Source: Alitta virens (lineage: Eukaryota > Annelida > Polychaeta > Phyllodocida > Nereididae). From it: a stretch of DNA of 64,000 nt. Position numbers and translations under genes: made by a program. Positions 1 through 12,299 of the stretch are shown here, one piece after another. Each line of letters starts with the position of its first letter. Position 1 is the first letter of the stretch. The stretch covers positions 11,747,374 through 11,811,373 of the forward strand of contig OW028580.1 of the NCBI GenBank assembly GCA_932294295.1. Reading direction: 5' to 3'. The notes under the pieces are model-generated. The model worked only from the letters and a program-made list of their open reading frames with translations. It ran no database searches and was not told the origin of the DNA.

Positions 1-132
1 TTAAGTAATGTTTGGCTTATTGGCAAGTTTGTATTGAACCACTTCTGAGCAGCCCAATAATATTGACTACTGGCTTAGAGTAGCAGTTGCCGCGTGATTT
101 CAAATTACATCCGGGCTACTGTAAAGAAGTGC

Positions 133-144
133 GTCCTTAGCAAC
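133..144 (+). promoter_or_regulatory. Candidate RFX X-box upstream of CIMIP2-like gene
   Basis: The sequence GTCCTTAGCAAC lies about 150 bases before the start codon of the ciliary gene at 292. It resembles the two RFX half-sites (GTNNCC and RGNAAC) with the central spacer shortened. RFX factors control many ciliary genes, so the site makes sense where it is, but a short motif can occur by chance. A further GTTGCC half-site lies nearby at about 86. Confidence 0.3.
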
Positions 145-291
145 CAGCGCTACTCTATGCGCCCAATATGATGCAAACATATTAATTAGAGCTCTACGGT
201 TAGAAGTCAACACTGTGGCATAGAGACAGTTTGACACTTGAAGTTAATTAAGTTAGACCTAATTTTATTTTCAAAATTGAATTAGGTTAAA

Positions 292-527
292 ATGACAACT
301 GTTGCTTGTGGTGGTGGGCCAAGCATTGACCAGAGAAGGGGTTTTGCAGCTTTGAAAGATGGGGCACATGTACCAGGGTATGTATTTTTCATTAAAATGT
401 TAATTAAATTATAAAGGTATGAAATTAGGAAAATGGAGCATAAATGCTTGCTTGCTATGGGAGTTGTTATGTTAATGAAAATTTGATACACGTTAAGTGT
501 ATGAACAAAATGACAAGTATGGTTGTT

Positions 528-558
<31 letters not shown>

Positions 559-2757
559 GCAGACAGGCAGCCTGGTTGAAAGCAGGGGCGTCAATTCAGG
601 GGGAATGTGGGGATTTATACACCCCACCTTCTTGGAAGGGGGGGGATGATCCGTGTGGTAAATTATACGAGCGAGGGGATGTCACGTTGGGATATACAAA
701 GTAACCCTGCATCATCCCGCACCCGTCAAAAGAAATCGACTCCCCTGGATGAAAGTGTTTTCATCACTTGGAACGACACAATCAATTAAATGCATTGTAT
801 TATGTTAACTTTTTTTGTATATGTTTTTCAGGTACAGAGGTTATATCCCACAATTAAAATATCGTTCAGGAAAGAGTTATGGCGATGACACTTTTGAACT
901 ATCAAGGGTTGGTATATTTCTCATAATTTATAAATTTCAGGCACAATCCACGTGAATGTGGTGTTTCGTCCTTATTACCTTGGATTCTGGCAACAGCAGT
1001 ATCATTGACTGTAGACTATTAGTTGTTTAACTTTCTCATTTTGAAATATGACAATGATGATGTTTATTTTTGCCAGGACCACCCCAGCAATGGCCTGACA
1101 GCTTCCATCCACCCTTCCCAGCTCCCTAGATCTCTCAATTTGCCTGACCCCACGGGAGATAACAAGTATACAAAGAACATGGTGCCTGGCTACACTGGTA
1201 GGTGTAATGCTTAATAAACAAAATTGACAGTGCTTACACAATTATTTAGAAACCAGTAATATAAGCTATTCGTAATTGGACAAGGGAATAACTGCATGGT
1301 TTCTGGTTTGAATACCTAACATCAGATTCTAGTGGGTGCCATGGTCGAGCAGACAAGGTTTTGCCACCCTGGTGCAAAGGGCACTTGGCTATAGGCAATG
1401 ATGGCATTGTAGAATGCTTGACCAAAGAAGTTCCATAAAAGCTGTAGGCTGGGTGAGAAAGGCACAGGCTTCAACAGGCCTTCTAACTCAACCTTTATGT
1501 TGAAGCATAATGAAGTATTGCACTCATGGTTCTAGCAGTATCTTGATACATGCCCACATCTAAAGTTTCACCGTTCATGAAATTATATCAACAAGTAGAT
1601 GCCATTAATGGATTCTTTTTTGTTTTCAGGCTACATCCCAAGACTGCCTTTCAAATATGGCCAGACATACAAAGAAGACTGTGACTACTGCATAGATGAA
1701 CACATGAGCAATCTTGGAAAGTATTACTCAAAAGAAGGGCAATTGAGACGGTCCCTAACCAGTTACCCTCACTTGAACCCCATGCAAGGAGACCCCTATG
1801 TGAGGGACCATCTCAACTCCATTGCGGATGCCAATCCAAATAGAATTATGTTAGGTGAGTGTCTATTCGTCTTACAGATAGTCTTCTGGACTAACATTGA
1901 TAATATCAGACAAAAGACATGATTATTTGACATTGTCAATTATATATTATACATTTGTATATGCTCTTCCCTTTATAAAATACAACAGAACTATGACCAG
2001 TTCAACAGCAAGACCAATAAAAGAATGAAATTCTACATTTCAGGAAGCAAACGGGGCGCCACAGAACCTCCTATTCCAGGGTACAAGGGTTATGTACCCA
2101 GAATTTACACCACAGAAAAGGGCTTGGGCTGTAGATTTAACCAGATGAGCAAAAATGGCCTGGAACTTTTCAAGCATGAGCAGGACTTTGGGAAAGCCAT
2201 CAAAAGTGCCCCAGTCATGATCAACAGGTTAATTTTACACTACTATATTTATTCTTTTTTATAGAATTTTGTATGTTCATGATTTGTTTTTCTGAAATAA
2301 TGCCTTTGTATGTATTTTATATAGGGATACGAGTAGAGTTGGAAAATCTGAACCAGCTTACAGCAGACGACTTTACTTGCCTGATGGGATGATCCCCAAA
2401 TACACTGGATATGTTCCTCGTGAGTTCATAAAACTTTGGAAATTTCATGACAAGGACTGAGTGTCTAGATAAAAACAGTTCTCAGACACATGCCAAGTAA
2501 TAATATATAAGGAACTCATCTAAAAGAATTTCATAATACATGACAATACGTCCCTCTCCTCTCCATGACATAGCCAGCCGACCTTACTTGTATTGTAATT
2601 CATATTTCCAATATATTACTTTTCAGAACGTCGTTACAATTTTGGCAACACCTATGGTGACACCACGCGGTCTATGGAAGTCTGTGCTCACAACCTGACC
2701 TCTTTCGGCGAATACATGAACACTAAGCCCTTTGGTCTAACTCCTACATTAGCATGA
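292..2757 (+). CDS. CIMIP2: CIMIP2 family (FAM166/UPF0605) ciliary microtubule inner protein, 7 exons
   Basis: Exons: 292-377, 832-907, 1077-1197, 1630-1854, 2044-2227, 2325-2419 and 2627-2757. All have GT/AG borders and compatible phases and give about 305 residues, close to vertebrate CIMIP2A/B. The family signature, of the type PGY-x-GY-(I/V)-P-x(6)-G-x-(S/T)Y, appears four times: VPGYRGYIPQLKYRSGKSYG across exons 1-2, VPGYTGYIPRLPFKYGQTY across exons 3-4, a divergent IPGYKGYVPRIY in exon 5, and IPKYTGYVPQRRYNFGNTYG across exons 6-7. CIMIP2 proteins bind inside the doublet microtubules of motile cilia and flagella, and that role is inferred from the family. No signal peptide or membrane segment is visible. 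The start at 292 is the first ATG in frame. An AATAAA follows the stop at about 2768. The paralogue (2A, 2B or 2C) cannot be settled. Confidence 0.88.
528..558. repeat. (GATA)n microsatellite
   Basis: About seven uninterrupted GATA units followed by degenerate GCAGACAG units, within intron 1 of the CIMIP2-like gene. Confidence 0.9.
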
Positions 2758-3159
2758 TTAATCCATCAATAAATATTGCTAATATTACTGAAAATGTGTA
2801 CATTGACTGAGAGTTAACATGTACATACATGCATTAGTTTGAGGAAATAAACATTTGTACGTGTACAGTTTCTTTTCCTTATTTGAAATACATGTATAAA
2901 CAATCTAGATTTAGATATTATCAATATAGTCAGTATAGTATACTTTTGAGTCGTGAATCTGAATTGCAAATTGTAGAATTACATTGTATGTTACATGCAC
3001 TGTAATGATACTGGAATACACAAGCATTACATCAAATATTTATTTCAATAAGTTGTTGTCGTGGTTCTTGCTGAATGATTAGTATCAATTTTGTTTTTGA
3101 ATGTTTATAACTATTTCGTTTGTGTGTTAAACTATATTTAATTTTGCTACGGGTTAAGA
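2758..3159. other. 3' flank of CIMIP2-like gene
   Basis: AT-rich sequence with two AATAAA hexamers (about 2768 and 2847) that could serve as polyadenylation signals for the gene just upstream. No coding exon is visible. Confidence 0.5.
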
Positions 3160-3224
3160 CCAAGTTAGCTTCCTGGCGATCACGGGTTCAAATCCCAATT
3201 CCTTGCCCAATCCATGCCCTTTGT

Positions 3225-3440
3225 GCAGTGCTCATGGCCTAGTTGTTAAGACATTGGCCTGTTGGTTACACTGGCCTCTGAATATCCGAGGTTCGATCTG
3301 TGACTGATCACTGCACACTTCATGAACTATCGTTTTAAATATTGCTTGGTGCCTTGCAGTCAGTGTCTATGTTAGGGCAAATAAAAATATCCCACCCTTA
3401 GAGTTTATGTGTCATCATTATGTCTGGTCATGTAAGCGGT
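3225..3440 (+). mobile_element. tRNA-derived SINE-like element
   Basis: The segment carries a near-perfect polymerase III A box (TGGCCTAGTTG, 3235-3245) and a B-box-like GGTTCGATCTG (3290-3300) at tRNA-like spacing, followed by a tail containing CAAATAAAA and TTATGTCTG. The same features occur at about 51795-51960: GGTTAAGGTATTGGCCTG, then CAAATAAAAG and GTTATGTCTG. This suggests a dispersed SINE family. A second B-box-like GGTTCAAATCC lies just upstream at 3185-3195 and may belong to another degenerate copy. It does not fold as an intact tRNA gene. Confidence 0.55.
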
Positions 3441-6386
3441 AGAAAATTTAAAAAGAAACCCCAACCAATCATAGTGAAGAGGAAATTTGCTACTTTTCTT
3501 CTCTTTGGCTGAGTCTATTACATCATCATAACATCATAATTACCAATCATTTATTTATAGACCATTTACACTACTTCTGATAGACCTATGCCAAAAATGG
3601 CCAACAAACTTCGAGTTTAGTCAATTTGTTTTGCAATCTAATGTAAACAATGATACGCAACCCACTAGGCTGAAAAAGGAATCTGGATTCAGTACAAAAT
3701 CACTCAACCAGAACGACGCATGGTCTTGACTTCAGTTGCAAATCGGTTTCCATTGGATATCTGAAAGATAGTATCAAGGATACATTGTGATTTAATGTAG
3801 ATTAGTATTAGTATTATACTTTGCCAGGATATATGTACATACAAAATGTATTGGAAAAATTGTATATTATTTTGCCAAACCATTGTTGTGATGGTCAGCA
3901 TGGGTAACCATGAAGTATCAGGTAAGTCAATAAATTTTACAATCTGCATATTATTTGAATATTTCTATGAATATCATCATTATCTTATAAGTTTCATTTT
4001 CAATGTACAATATATATGTAGCTAGAGTTGATATTTCGTATTGAGGAATTGACAAATTAAAACCCTTGTTTCTGACAGTATTGAATATTTTTGTAAATTA
4101 TATAATCAAATTATTTGGTTAATAAAAAAAGATACAAATTGTATTGATAATATATTGGTACTATCATCACATTAAATAATTAATTTAATTTAGCCAACTT
4201 ATGTAAACTGCGTATTTACAATTACACTTGAAACCAACGCCCTTAAAATTGCCAGTTGTACTTAAGTTATGCTATCTAAAACTACTTTCAGCAATGCATA
4301 CTTTCTGAAAATCTAGATTTGTAGTCTTTTCAAGGAGGAAACTTCTGGTCTGAGCCCTGAAAGTCAATATTTGCTGAATTTAAGTTGGGCAAGAAACGGC
4401 GTCAACTCTGGGGCAAAAAAAAAGGAATCAAAGCATATTGTAAAATTTTAATTTAGTGGTTTAATACTCTTATTTTTAATGTGAATAAGCTAGATGTTTT
4501 AATAATTTTGCAAGGTAATTAATAGTAGGACCTAATATCAGATTAAAAACTCATTTATTCAGAATTTGATATAAATAATTTAGTAGGGAATTATTAACTG
4601 AATTTTTTTTTTATATAATGAAGGCAAAAATAAATAGATAAATAATAAAAGCCTTTGTTTGTGCAACTATCGAATTTTATAATATATCTTCCCCAGTTTA
4701 CAAAATTTATTTACACAATGTCATATAATTTGTCCATAATTACCAATGCATATTTCATATTACGGACCTATCTTTGCACAAATTTATTTACACGACAATG
4801 AACTTTGAATAAGTACGAAAATGTCATTGGAGGACATATGCAGCCCAGGCTATTTCTTTATACTCTCTACACCATACAATTCAGGAATAGGGAAAAGGGA
4901 TGATGTTGAAATACACTGCGGTGACATCAAGTTTGTTTACTGGTCAAATATGAAGGAGAATACATAAAACTCCCAAAATGGTAAATGCTTTATATAAGAT
5001 ATTCTATTCTTATATTATACATTCTATAAAGAATTTAAGCTTATTATTAGCACTGTATATGTGCAGTTATAAAGTAAATAAACTCAACATTTTAGCTTGA
5101 AACAATGGCCAGATTTCGTGGTCATGAAATAGTTACAATGTTATCAAGGATAATGCATTGATACTATTTCGAAAGTAAACATTATCATTTTAGAATATTG
5201 CACAATATTTTTTTATTGTATTGTTGATGAAATTGGAAGAACAGTCAGTGCCTGAATATCATTTTAGAATGAAAAATTGTATGTGTTCATTTGCTCAATA
5301 TGCTTTTCCAAGGGTGAGAACTCTGATAAGGAATTTGTTTAATTATTAAAAAAATTAATCGATAATGACGTTAATGATGAGCATGTAAAAGGAAAAAAAA
5401 TTATAAATAAAGGTATTGCAAAACCATCATGAAAAATATCTATTTACACGATTACATGATTCAATGAAACGAATATAAATATTAAATGTATGAGATATGT
5501 TGGTTTACATCTTATATTATCAAAATGTTACAATATCACAATGATAATATATGTCGTGATCAAAATCAAGCATAGGCATCACATACTTGTCTTTCATTTC
5601 TTTGAGTCTGTCATGATATTTGCATTTTTTTTTTGGCCCATTTCCTGGTGCTACAATGCTTGGTGTTTGCCTATGGACAAGTCTTGTCTAGCAGGTTTAA
5701 TTTTCACACAAAATACGTTCATGATTTGAAGGTCATGTGCATTATTCAGCATTCAGGAATTTCACGTTGTTCTGTTCAAAAAGTTTAAGGTTGGGACACA
5801 ATTAGTGATCATGAGTCAGTGTGGAAAAATATGATTTACAGCGGTATTAAATCCATGTAATTTTGAATAATTTATATGATAAATGTTTATACAGTTAATG
5901 AATGCATCTTTGAAACGTAATGGCTGAATCGTTATAGTTTTCCAGAGAAATTTTTTTATCAATAATCTGAACATTTTGCATCATGTATCAATAGTTATTT
6001 TTCATGGCAAAAATAAAAACGTGACAAATAATTTATGCTTCATCTACAACAATTTGATATGATAATTATCAAAAGATCAAGATTATAGTAATCTCATTGG
6101 TGAAACTATATAACCACATCAGTATTCAAATCATCCAATGGAATGTTTACATTTTATATCATGACATCATATGACTATATTTGCAGATTGAAACTAAGTT
6201 TCACAAATTCAATATTAATATGTTTAGTGTCGTTATCAGTAAGAAAATGTTACTTATTGATAGTACTATTATTTTAGACTGCTCAATGCTTGGTATGAGG
6301 AGACATGATTGAAAATACATGGAAATTCATTTGATTTTTACTTAAATCCATATAACCCTTGTTGTTCGCCATTATCGATATTTCAG
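3441..6386. other. AT-rich gene-free interval
   Basis: Very AT-rich sequence with homopolymer runs and many stops on both strands. I find no convincing exon. The missing 5' exon(s) of the membrane protein gene at 6387 should lie here or further upstream. A splice-compatible mini-exon ending near 3922 (GTATCAG before GTAAGT) has the right phase but encodes no signal peptide, so I do not claim it. Confidence 0.5.
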
Positions 6387-9300
6387 GACAGTCTGATCGT
6401 TCCTCTACCCCTGCCTATGGACTATTTCATACACGCCCTGCAACTATTGGGCATGCCCCAATGGGAGCTATTAGGACAAGCTTTAGACCCATGAGGCCAA
6501 TAACTTTACTTCCACCCAAAAGACCAAGCACCAGAATGCCGACTACTTCTGAATCAACCATATCTTCTACAGCATCAACTCTTGAAATGTTTCGACCGAT
6601 AATTACTCTTCGTCCGACGAGAGTCACCAGAGAATCATCTTCAACTTCATCAACTACAACAACGACAACAGCAAAAACAACAACGACGACAGAGACAACA
6701 ACAACAAAGGAGCCAAACATTGTACGACCGCGGACAGGGCCAAGAATCATCCGAGTGACACGAATAACGACTTTAACTCCATCTCCGACGACATCAGAAT
6801 CAACGACAACCACAACAACTCAGGCGACGACTTCCACCAGGTATCCACCATATCAAAGAACTGTCAGACGGTCTCCAAGAATCAATGAACCAGACAGACC
6901 AGTGGTTAGAGAAGTCGCAACTCCTCGACCGACTCGACCAGCCACGACACAGCAGATTCATGTTCCAACCTCACCAGATGGAGTACGCATCGCAAGAGTT
7001 ACAAGAGTGACCACTCCAAGAGTGGACCAAGTCCAGTACATTTCTTTTACGCTGATGAATGATTTCAACACTGTCTTTGACAAAGATAAGTTCATGGGTA
7101 AATTGTCTCAGGCGGTTGCCATAGCAGCAGAAGTGAGGGATGCAAGGATCACAAATTTCGATGTCAACCCAGGTGAGATACTTGGTGTTATCATTGTTGT
7201 TTGATATTGTAGGGTCCAAAAACACATAATCACTTGCATTAAACAGTCCCAGCCCTTTGGTAATATTTGATCTGAAATGATTTGATTCTCACAGTTATCT
7301 TATATATATACAGCAACTTGCTTTTTACTTTGTTCATGTATGAAGTTGTACTTAGATACTTAACGGCAAAGTTGACAATGAAGTAGCCAGAATGCAAGCC
7401 AAATGAACATATTTTCTAACACCATCGAGTAACGCTTATGTAACCAGCAGTAGTGGTCCCTGCAATATATTTTAATTTGGTAACTCTTCCTACAATTTTT
7501 TTCTGGATTCGCCCCTGGCAACCCTTGACTCGTGCTCGATAGGGAGTATTGAAAGTTAATTTGAAACACTAGTATTCATCTTTTGAACACTGAGTTGAAT
7601 TAAAACATACATTTTTGACGTTTGTTGAATTGTTTATCACAATAATTAAATACTGAATAGTGTGCATAATAAGATTATGACTCTTATACAAAATCATCTA
7701 AATTATCTGGAAGTTTTGAACCAGGCAGAAAAGAAACAAAACACGATACCATCTATTATATAGTATGTATAAGCTGATGATTAAACTTTGTTTATACAAA
7801 TTATCAAATGATTCGGACACATTACTATTTGCTAAATAGCCCCCTTAATTTTCATTACACGCCGCACTCAACTGTGAGAGTTCTCATTGCTGCAACTTTC
7901 ATAAACTGCAGGTACTCATACTTTTCACCCCAAATCTGACCACAGGTTATCTTACCAGGTCATATCCACCGTACACAATTCAATGTCATCACTTGGGTAT
8001 TTTTTAAAAAACCAATAATATGGATTGAGTACTGGTTAATTTATTGCTCTCTTTCCTGCAAACTGTTCCAGTAACTGAACTATGATTTGTATGACCTGAA
8101 AATGACATCATAATGGCAATTATGACATCACCATTACCAAAGTTGGTCAACGTGAAATAAGTGCCATGTTAGTTTCGTAAATGTTGCATTTGATTTACCT
8201 TGTGAAGTATAACAGTTATTCGGAATATTGCGACGCCTGATCTGCATACCTCAAAAACTTGTTTTCATGGCAACAGGAAAAGGGTTTTACTTTATCAGAA
8301 TGAGCACATATTTTATATCTAACGTACACATTACGTGAATTTTAACTTTCTGAACGCACCTCGTACCATGCACAGTATAACATTTCAGTCACAAATTTAA
8401 GATTCCTTGCATTTCTTTATCCAGGAAGCATAGTAGTGGACTTCCAGATCCAACCAGGCTATGACTGGGAAACGTCAGCTACAGATGCTGCAGAAGTTTT
8501 CAAGTATAATTTGGAACACATGCTATTCAACTTCACCTCACCGGAAGGAGTTCCCCTGGTGGTTGACCCCAACTCTGTCAAGGTTTCTAGTCAAAGAAGT
8601 AAGTAAATGTACTTCGTGTCTATGTTGAGGCAGGCACACGACTCCATCCGCCGGTAAATAGTATGTGTAACTTTAAAGTGTGGTATTCTGCATAACCCAA
8701 ATCTTTAGCAGTTTTTAAATTATATGTGATATACAGTGGGACTCAATAATTAAGACCACATTGAAATAGATAAAGTGTCCTTAATAATGAGGTGGTCTTC
8801 CAAGTTTTGGGACTGTGGTCTCTGTTTTGTCTCAGTTGTATCGTCATTGCTATAAATCTGAAGCTTACTAATAGTCAGTTTCATAAATGACCAGCTGGCA
8901 GAGGCAGACGTAATGATGAGATCAGCTCCACTGAATGGGAAACCAGTCGTCAAATTAAGTGAAAGAAAAATAGATACATATATAAAATAAATTGATCATA
9001 AAACGTGTATGTGCTTTTTTTATGTGCTATTTTATGTGTTTATTCATGTGCTTATTGTATGTAATGAATTAATCATTGAAACAACTTTTCAGAGCTGACC
9101 CCCGCAGAGGTAGCCAGAGAGGAGTCGATGGTGGAGATCAAGTACATTTTGATTGTTGTGGTCGGCACGTTGGCTGTTGCCCTGGTCTTGGTTCTTGTGA
9201 CAGTACTTTGCTTGAGGAACAGTGGGTAGGTGTTTGCCATACTGGGTATATGTAACTTTTAACAAGAACACAACAACAGGCAAATATCAGTATTTTATTA

Positions 9301-10940
9301 GCCCCCCCCCCCCTTTTTCATTTAAAACCTAGACATTGCTTAAAGTGATTGTATTGTAGTGGTATTGTACTGACTCATGACTGATGGTCTGAAGCACTGG
9401 CAGATGTAATGAGGAGATGAGGCTTGGCTTCCACAGCATGTGACACATTATGAAATTGGCCTACATGTTAAGTGAAAGAAAAATAAAAATACATAAAATA
9501 TGTTGCTGATAGTAACATTCTATAGGGGAGGTTCTCACATAGCCGGTTGCCCCGTTGAAGCCGTAATGCTCTTGTAGAATTATGTAATACCCCATTTTGA
9601 CGACTTCACCACAGTTGTTGGAAGCAAAAAGGGCGGGGCTTAAGGCGACGGGTGAGTTGGCGGCAGCGAGGTGTGAATCAAGGAACCCCGGCGGATCACA
9701 CGTAGGATACATACCAAACCCGACGGATGATGCCCGCCCGGTCTGATGCCAGGTGAGCCACGGATAAATCATTTACGATGGGAGAATCCAAGGCATCTAC
9801 ATACCACCCGCAGACTTGTACGTGTGAGGGGCATATCCAGCATATGTCAATCACGACTGTGAGGGTTACAAGGAACGACCCGGTGAGCTAACTACGTGAA
9901 CTACGTGTACTACGTTTGAAGGCCGGCTGTCACGGTGGAGGGGGCAGATGTGGCGTTTCTTCTTGGGTCCCATGGTGAAAAAGTAAAGTTTAAACAGGAA
10001 CAGCAACGAGGTCAATCAGTTTCTATCAAAGGCAGAGTAGTGAATGAAGTTTGCCACACTGCGAATGGTTATATACTGCTGGCTGAGGTCACGTGACGAG
10101 CCAACCGGCCCTGCTTACTCGTGGCACATGTTAGTCACCCGTAGCTTACGTAGGTATTGATTTTACTATACGTAGAAACCGGTGACTTATCCGTGGTACA
10201 CGGGAGTGCACACGTAGAAGCTGATGGTTTAATCATCGCACACGTACCTCTCCCGCCGGGTTCTTGACACCCACGTGTGCAACGGTTAACCTGCTGGCTT
10301 CTACGAGTATCTCACGTGTGACTTGGCGTATGCCACAAGTGCCTCTATGGCAACGATGGCTTCACTACGGTTGCTAACTATAAACAATCACCACAAGTTT
10401 TCTACGGAAGTTTTGAACATGAGCAAAACATCTGTCGATTTTGGCGGTTGTTCTCGGTTCGGGGACAACAGCGAGGAATCGAGTAAGCGTGTTCACCGTC
10501 TTCTACGACAACCTCCCGATAACCACGGTTGCAGTACGGATGCCCAAAATTGCGCAATATTACATCATTCTATGAGAGCAATATGGCCGGGAAAACTGGC
10601 TATGTGAGAACCCCCCTTATAAACCAATATACCTAAATTGAATCTATATATATCTGCCAAATAAAGTCTGCTGAAAAATGAGGCTATTGATTGAAGAAGG
10701 TAAGAAAGAGATGCAGCAAAGCCTATTGAAGCTTTGCGAATTGTCTTTAGTAAAATATTTTTTCTTGTCAGATATTTAACTCATTTGCCAACATTCCATT
10801 TCAGTGACAAAGACGAGCAAGGGCGCTACTACAGAGATGAGCGGAAGATCTCACTGCCCCCTACCGTAGTTACTACAGGCAAATACAGAATGGACACTGC
10901 TTCAGATCTTGGGTTCCACGAAGATGAGAAAACTATGTGA
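6387..10940 (+). CDS. Single-pass membrane protein: Thr-rich mucin-like stalk, SEA-like domain, TM, short tail (5' incomplete)
   Basis: Visible exons: 6387-7172, 8425-8598, 9093-9225 and 10805-10940, with matching phases, giving about 409 residues. The first 200 residues are rich in Thr, Ser, Pro and Arg, with TTTTTT-type runs and repeats of the form R(V/I)TR(V/I)TT, suggesting an O-glycosylated stalk. A compact segment of about 100 residues follows (from YISFTLMND to VDPNSVKV). Its predicted order is strand-helix-strand-strand-helix-strand, as in SEA-like ferredoxin folds, but no GSVVV-type autocleavage site is visible. Exon 3 encodes a hydrophobic span (ILIVVVGTLAVALVLVLVTV) followed by a basic stop-transfer residue. 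The last exon encodes a charged tail of about 45 residues with several Tyr and an RKISLPP stretch. A signal peptide is expected but no start exon was found; the exon opens at a TTTCAG acceptor at 6386. I do not recognise the family. AATAAA occurs at about 11460. Confidence 0.72.
9301..9316. repeat. Poly-C tract
   Basis: A run of about a dozen C followed by T-rich sequence in intron 3 of the membrane protein gene. Similar C or G runs recur at about 12607, 13543, 34475, 41350, 53821-53860 and 55570, some next to short transposon-like sequence. Confidence 0.7.
9525..10617. mobile_element. Non-autonomous DNA transposon with ~75-bp terminal inverted repeats and TATA duplication
   Basis: The left end GGGGAGGTTCTCACATAGCC is matched in inverse at the right end (GGCTATGTGAGAACCCCCC). 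The similarity continues inward for about 75 bp, through a TGCTCT(T/C) block and an ATGTAATA block. TATA flanks both ends (9521-9524 and 10618-10621), so the target duplication is TATA or TA. The 1,093-bp interior is more GC-rich than its surroundings and full of ACGTG-type words, with no recognisable transposase. It sits in the last intron (9226-10804) of the membrane protein gene. Superfamily unknown. Confidence 0.78.
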
Positions 10941-11744
10941 TGGTCATTTAAAAACTAATTACAATTGTTCATTATTTGCAACAGTACAGGGCTGTTATTG
11001 TTTTCTAATGAGTGCTAAGTAATACAATATTCATTTATTACTACTTAATTATTATACATGTATTGGAGCGATTGAGAGAATTTTTACCCTGCCGATATAT
11101 TGATTGATAACTGAAATTATATGTAATCCAGGATGTGAACACATATATAATTATTTCAGAATTTAATAATGTGATAAGGGCCAGGATAGAAATCTTATGT
11201 TTGTTTTGGTTTTAACTGTTTACGTTAATTTTATTATATATATTAATTACGTGAATTTTATTAATTAGTTATTTTTATTCTATTTCACAGATTTTCATTT
11301 GTGTGGGTTACACCAGTTTATATCATGTTTTAAGTTTACATTCCTTTTAATAAGTTTTCTTGCTTTCTTTTTTCCTCAAATTTTGTTTCACACGTTTTAC
11401 TGTTAAGGACATTGTTGTTTAAGAAAAATTTACACAATTATTGCGATTAGAAATTTTGCAATAAAGGTTGGATCCTAACTGGCTGATTAATGACAGTTAT
11501 CAATATCTTTATTTCATGTTCCGGGCATACAAATGTAGCAAATGAGATAAAAGGATTTGCAATAATATAAACATAAAAATGAAAGGCAAATATAAAGCTA
11601 CAAAAACATGGTACTGCCATTCATTCATCACTTTGGTCCTCCAAAATTACATTAATTTCTGAGAACAAATGACATAACAAGAAAAAAAATTTCTGCAAAA
11701 AATGTCAATGATCCAACAAAATTCGCAACATTCAAAAGAAGATA
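10941..11744. other. 3' flank of membrane protein gene
   Basis: AT-rich, no coding signal seen. An AATAAAGG at about 11460 could end the transcript of the gene at 6387-10940. Confidence 0.45.
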
Positions 11745-12120
11745 AGATATAAGGTAAGATAAATCTTTTATTGTCATAATAAACATGATATTTGTCTTTA
11801 GGGAGACCTCAATATATAAATTAAAAAACCTCTCAAACACACAAAAAATCTCACATTGCATTAGATGCAATGTAGAGTAGGGTCTATAGGAATTCTTGTA
11901 AGTTCACATTTATGACACCTTTTTCTCAATAAACACATTAGCATAAATTATTTTGTCATTGTGTACAGGAGTACTGCTCTGTTAACTATCGACTTACACT
12001 CAGATTTTACTGAAAAAGCCAGTGGAAACATCCTTTTTCAAGAGCATTCTAATTCACGTTTGCTACGTTCATGCTATCACCCATTGCTGCCTAGTTCCAC
12101 TAAAACTCACTAGAGAGCTC
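11745..12120 (-). mobile_element. LINE 3'-end fragment (minus strand)
   Basis: Read on the minus strand, this fragment ends with TTTATTATGACAATAAAAG followed by a GATAAGATA-type microsatellite tail. The same ending occurs at about 48425-48480. It also matches 12910-13178 in blocks such as TGTACAGGAG(G/T)ACTGCTCTG and CATTGCAT(A/T)AGATGC, so two pieces of one LINE 3' region lie within 1.5 kb of each other. Confidence 0.55.
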
Positions 12121-12299
12121 CGGCAACATCACAGCGCTAACAAAGATTATATAGATGCAATTGTGCAGATAAATATCTAATACTTTAGCTTCATTAGACC
12201 CGTAGAACAGTGGAATCGTGTGGAAATGGTTTACTTACTTATTTTAATTGTGAAATTGAGAAAACTATGGACTTGACAGAGCTATTTTTAAATTAATTT

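Noticed and set aside
607..789. Short plus-strand frame in intron 1 of CIMIP2-like gene
   Set aside because: It overlaps a G-run repeat and intronic sequence, has no family similarity, and is bounded by no splice signal.
3160..3300. True tRNA gene
   Set aside because: Box A and B words are present but no cloverleaf with acceptor stem or anticodon arm could be drawn; a SINE fits better.
3896..3922. Mini first exon for the membrane protein gene
   Set aside because: Phase and donor fit, but it gives no signal peptide and such short matches are expected by chance.
6427..6813. Val-rich open frame on the minus strand
   Set aside because: It is the antisense of the Thr-repeat stalk exon; ACN codons read backwards give Val-rich frames.
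10323..10607. 94-codon frame inside the 1.1-kb transposon
   Set aside because: It runs into the terminal inverted repeat and has no transposase motif, so it is a chance frame.
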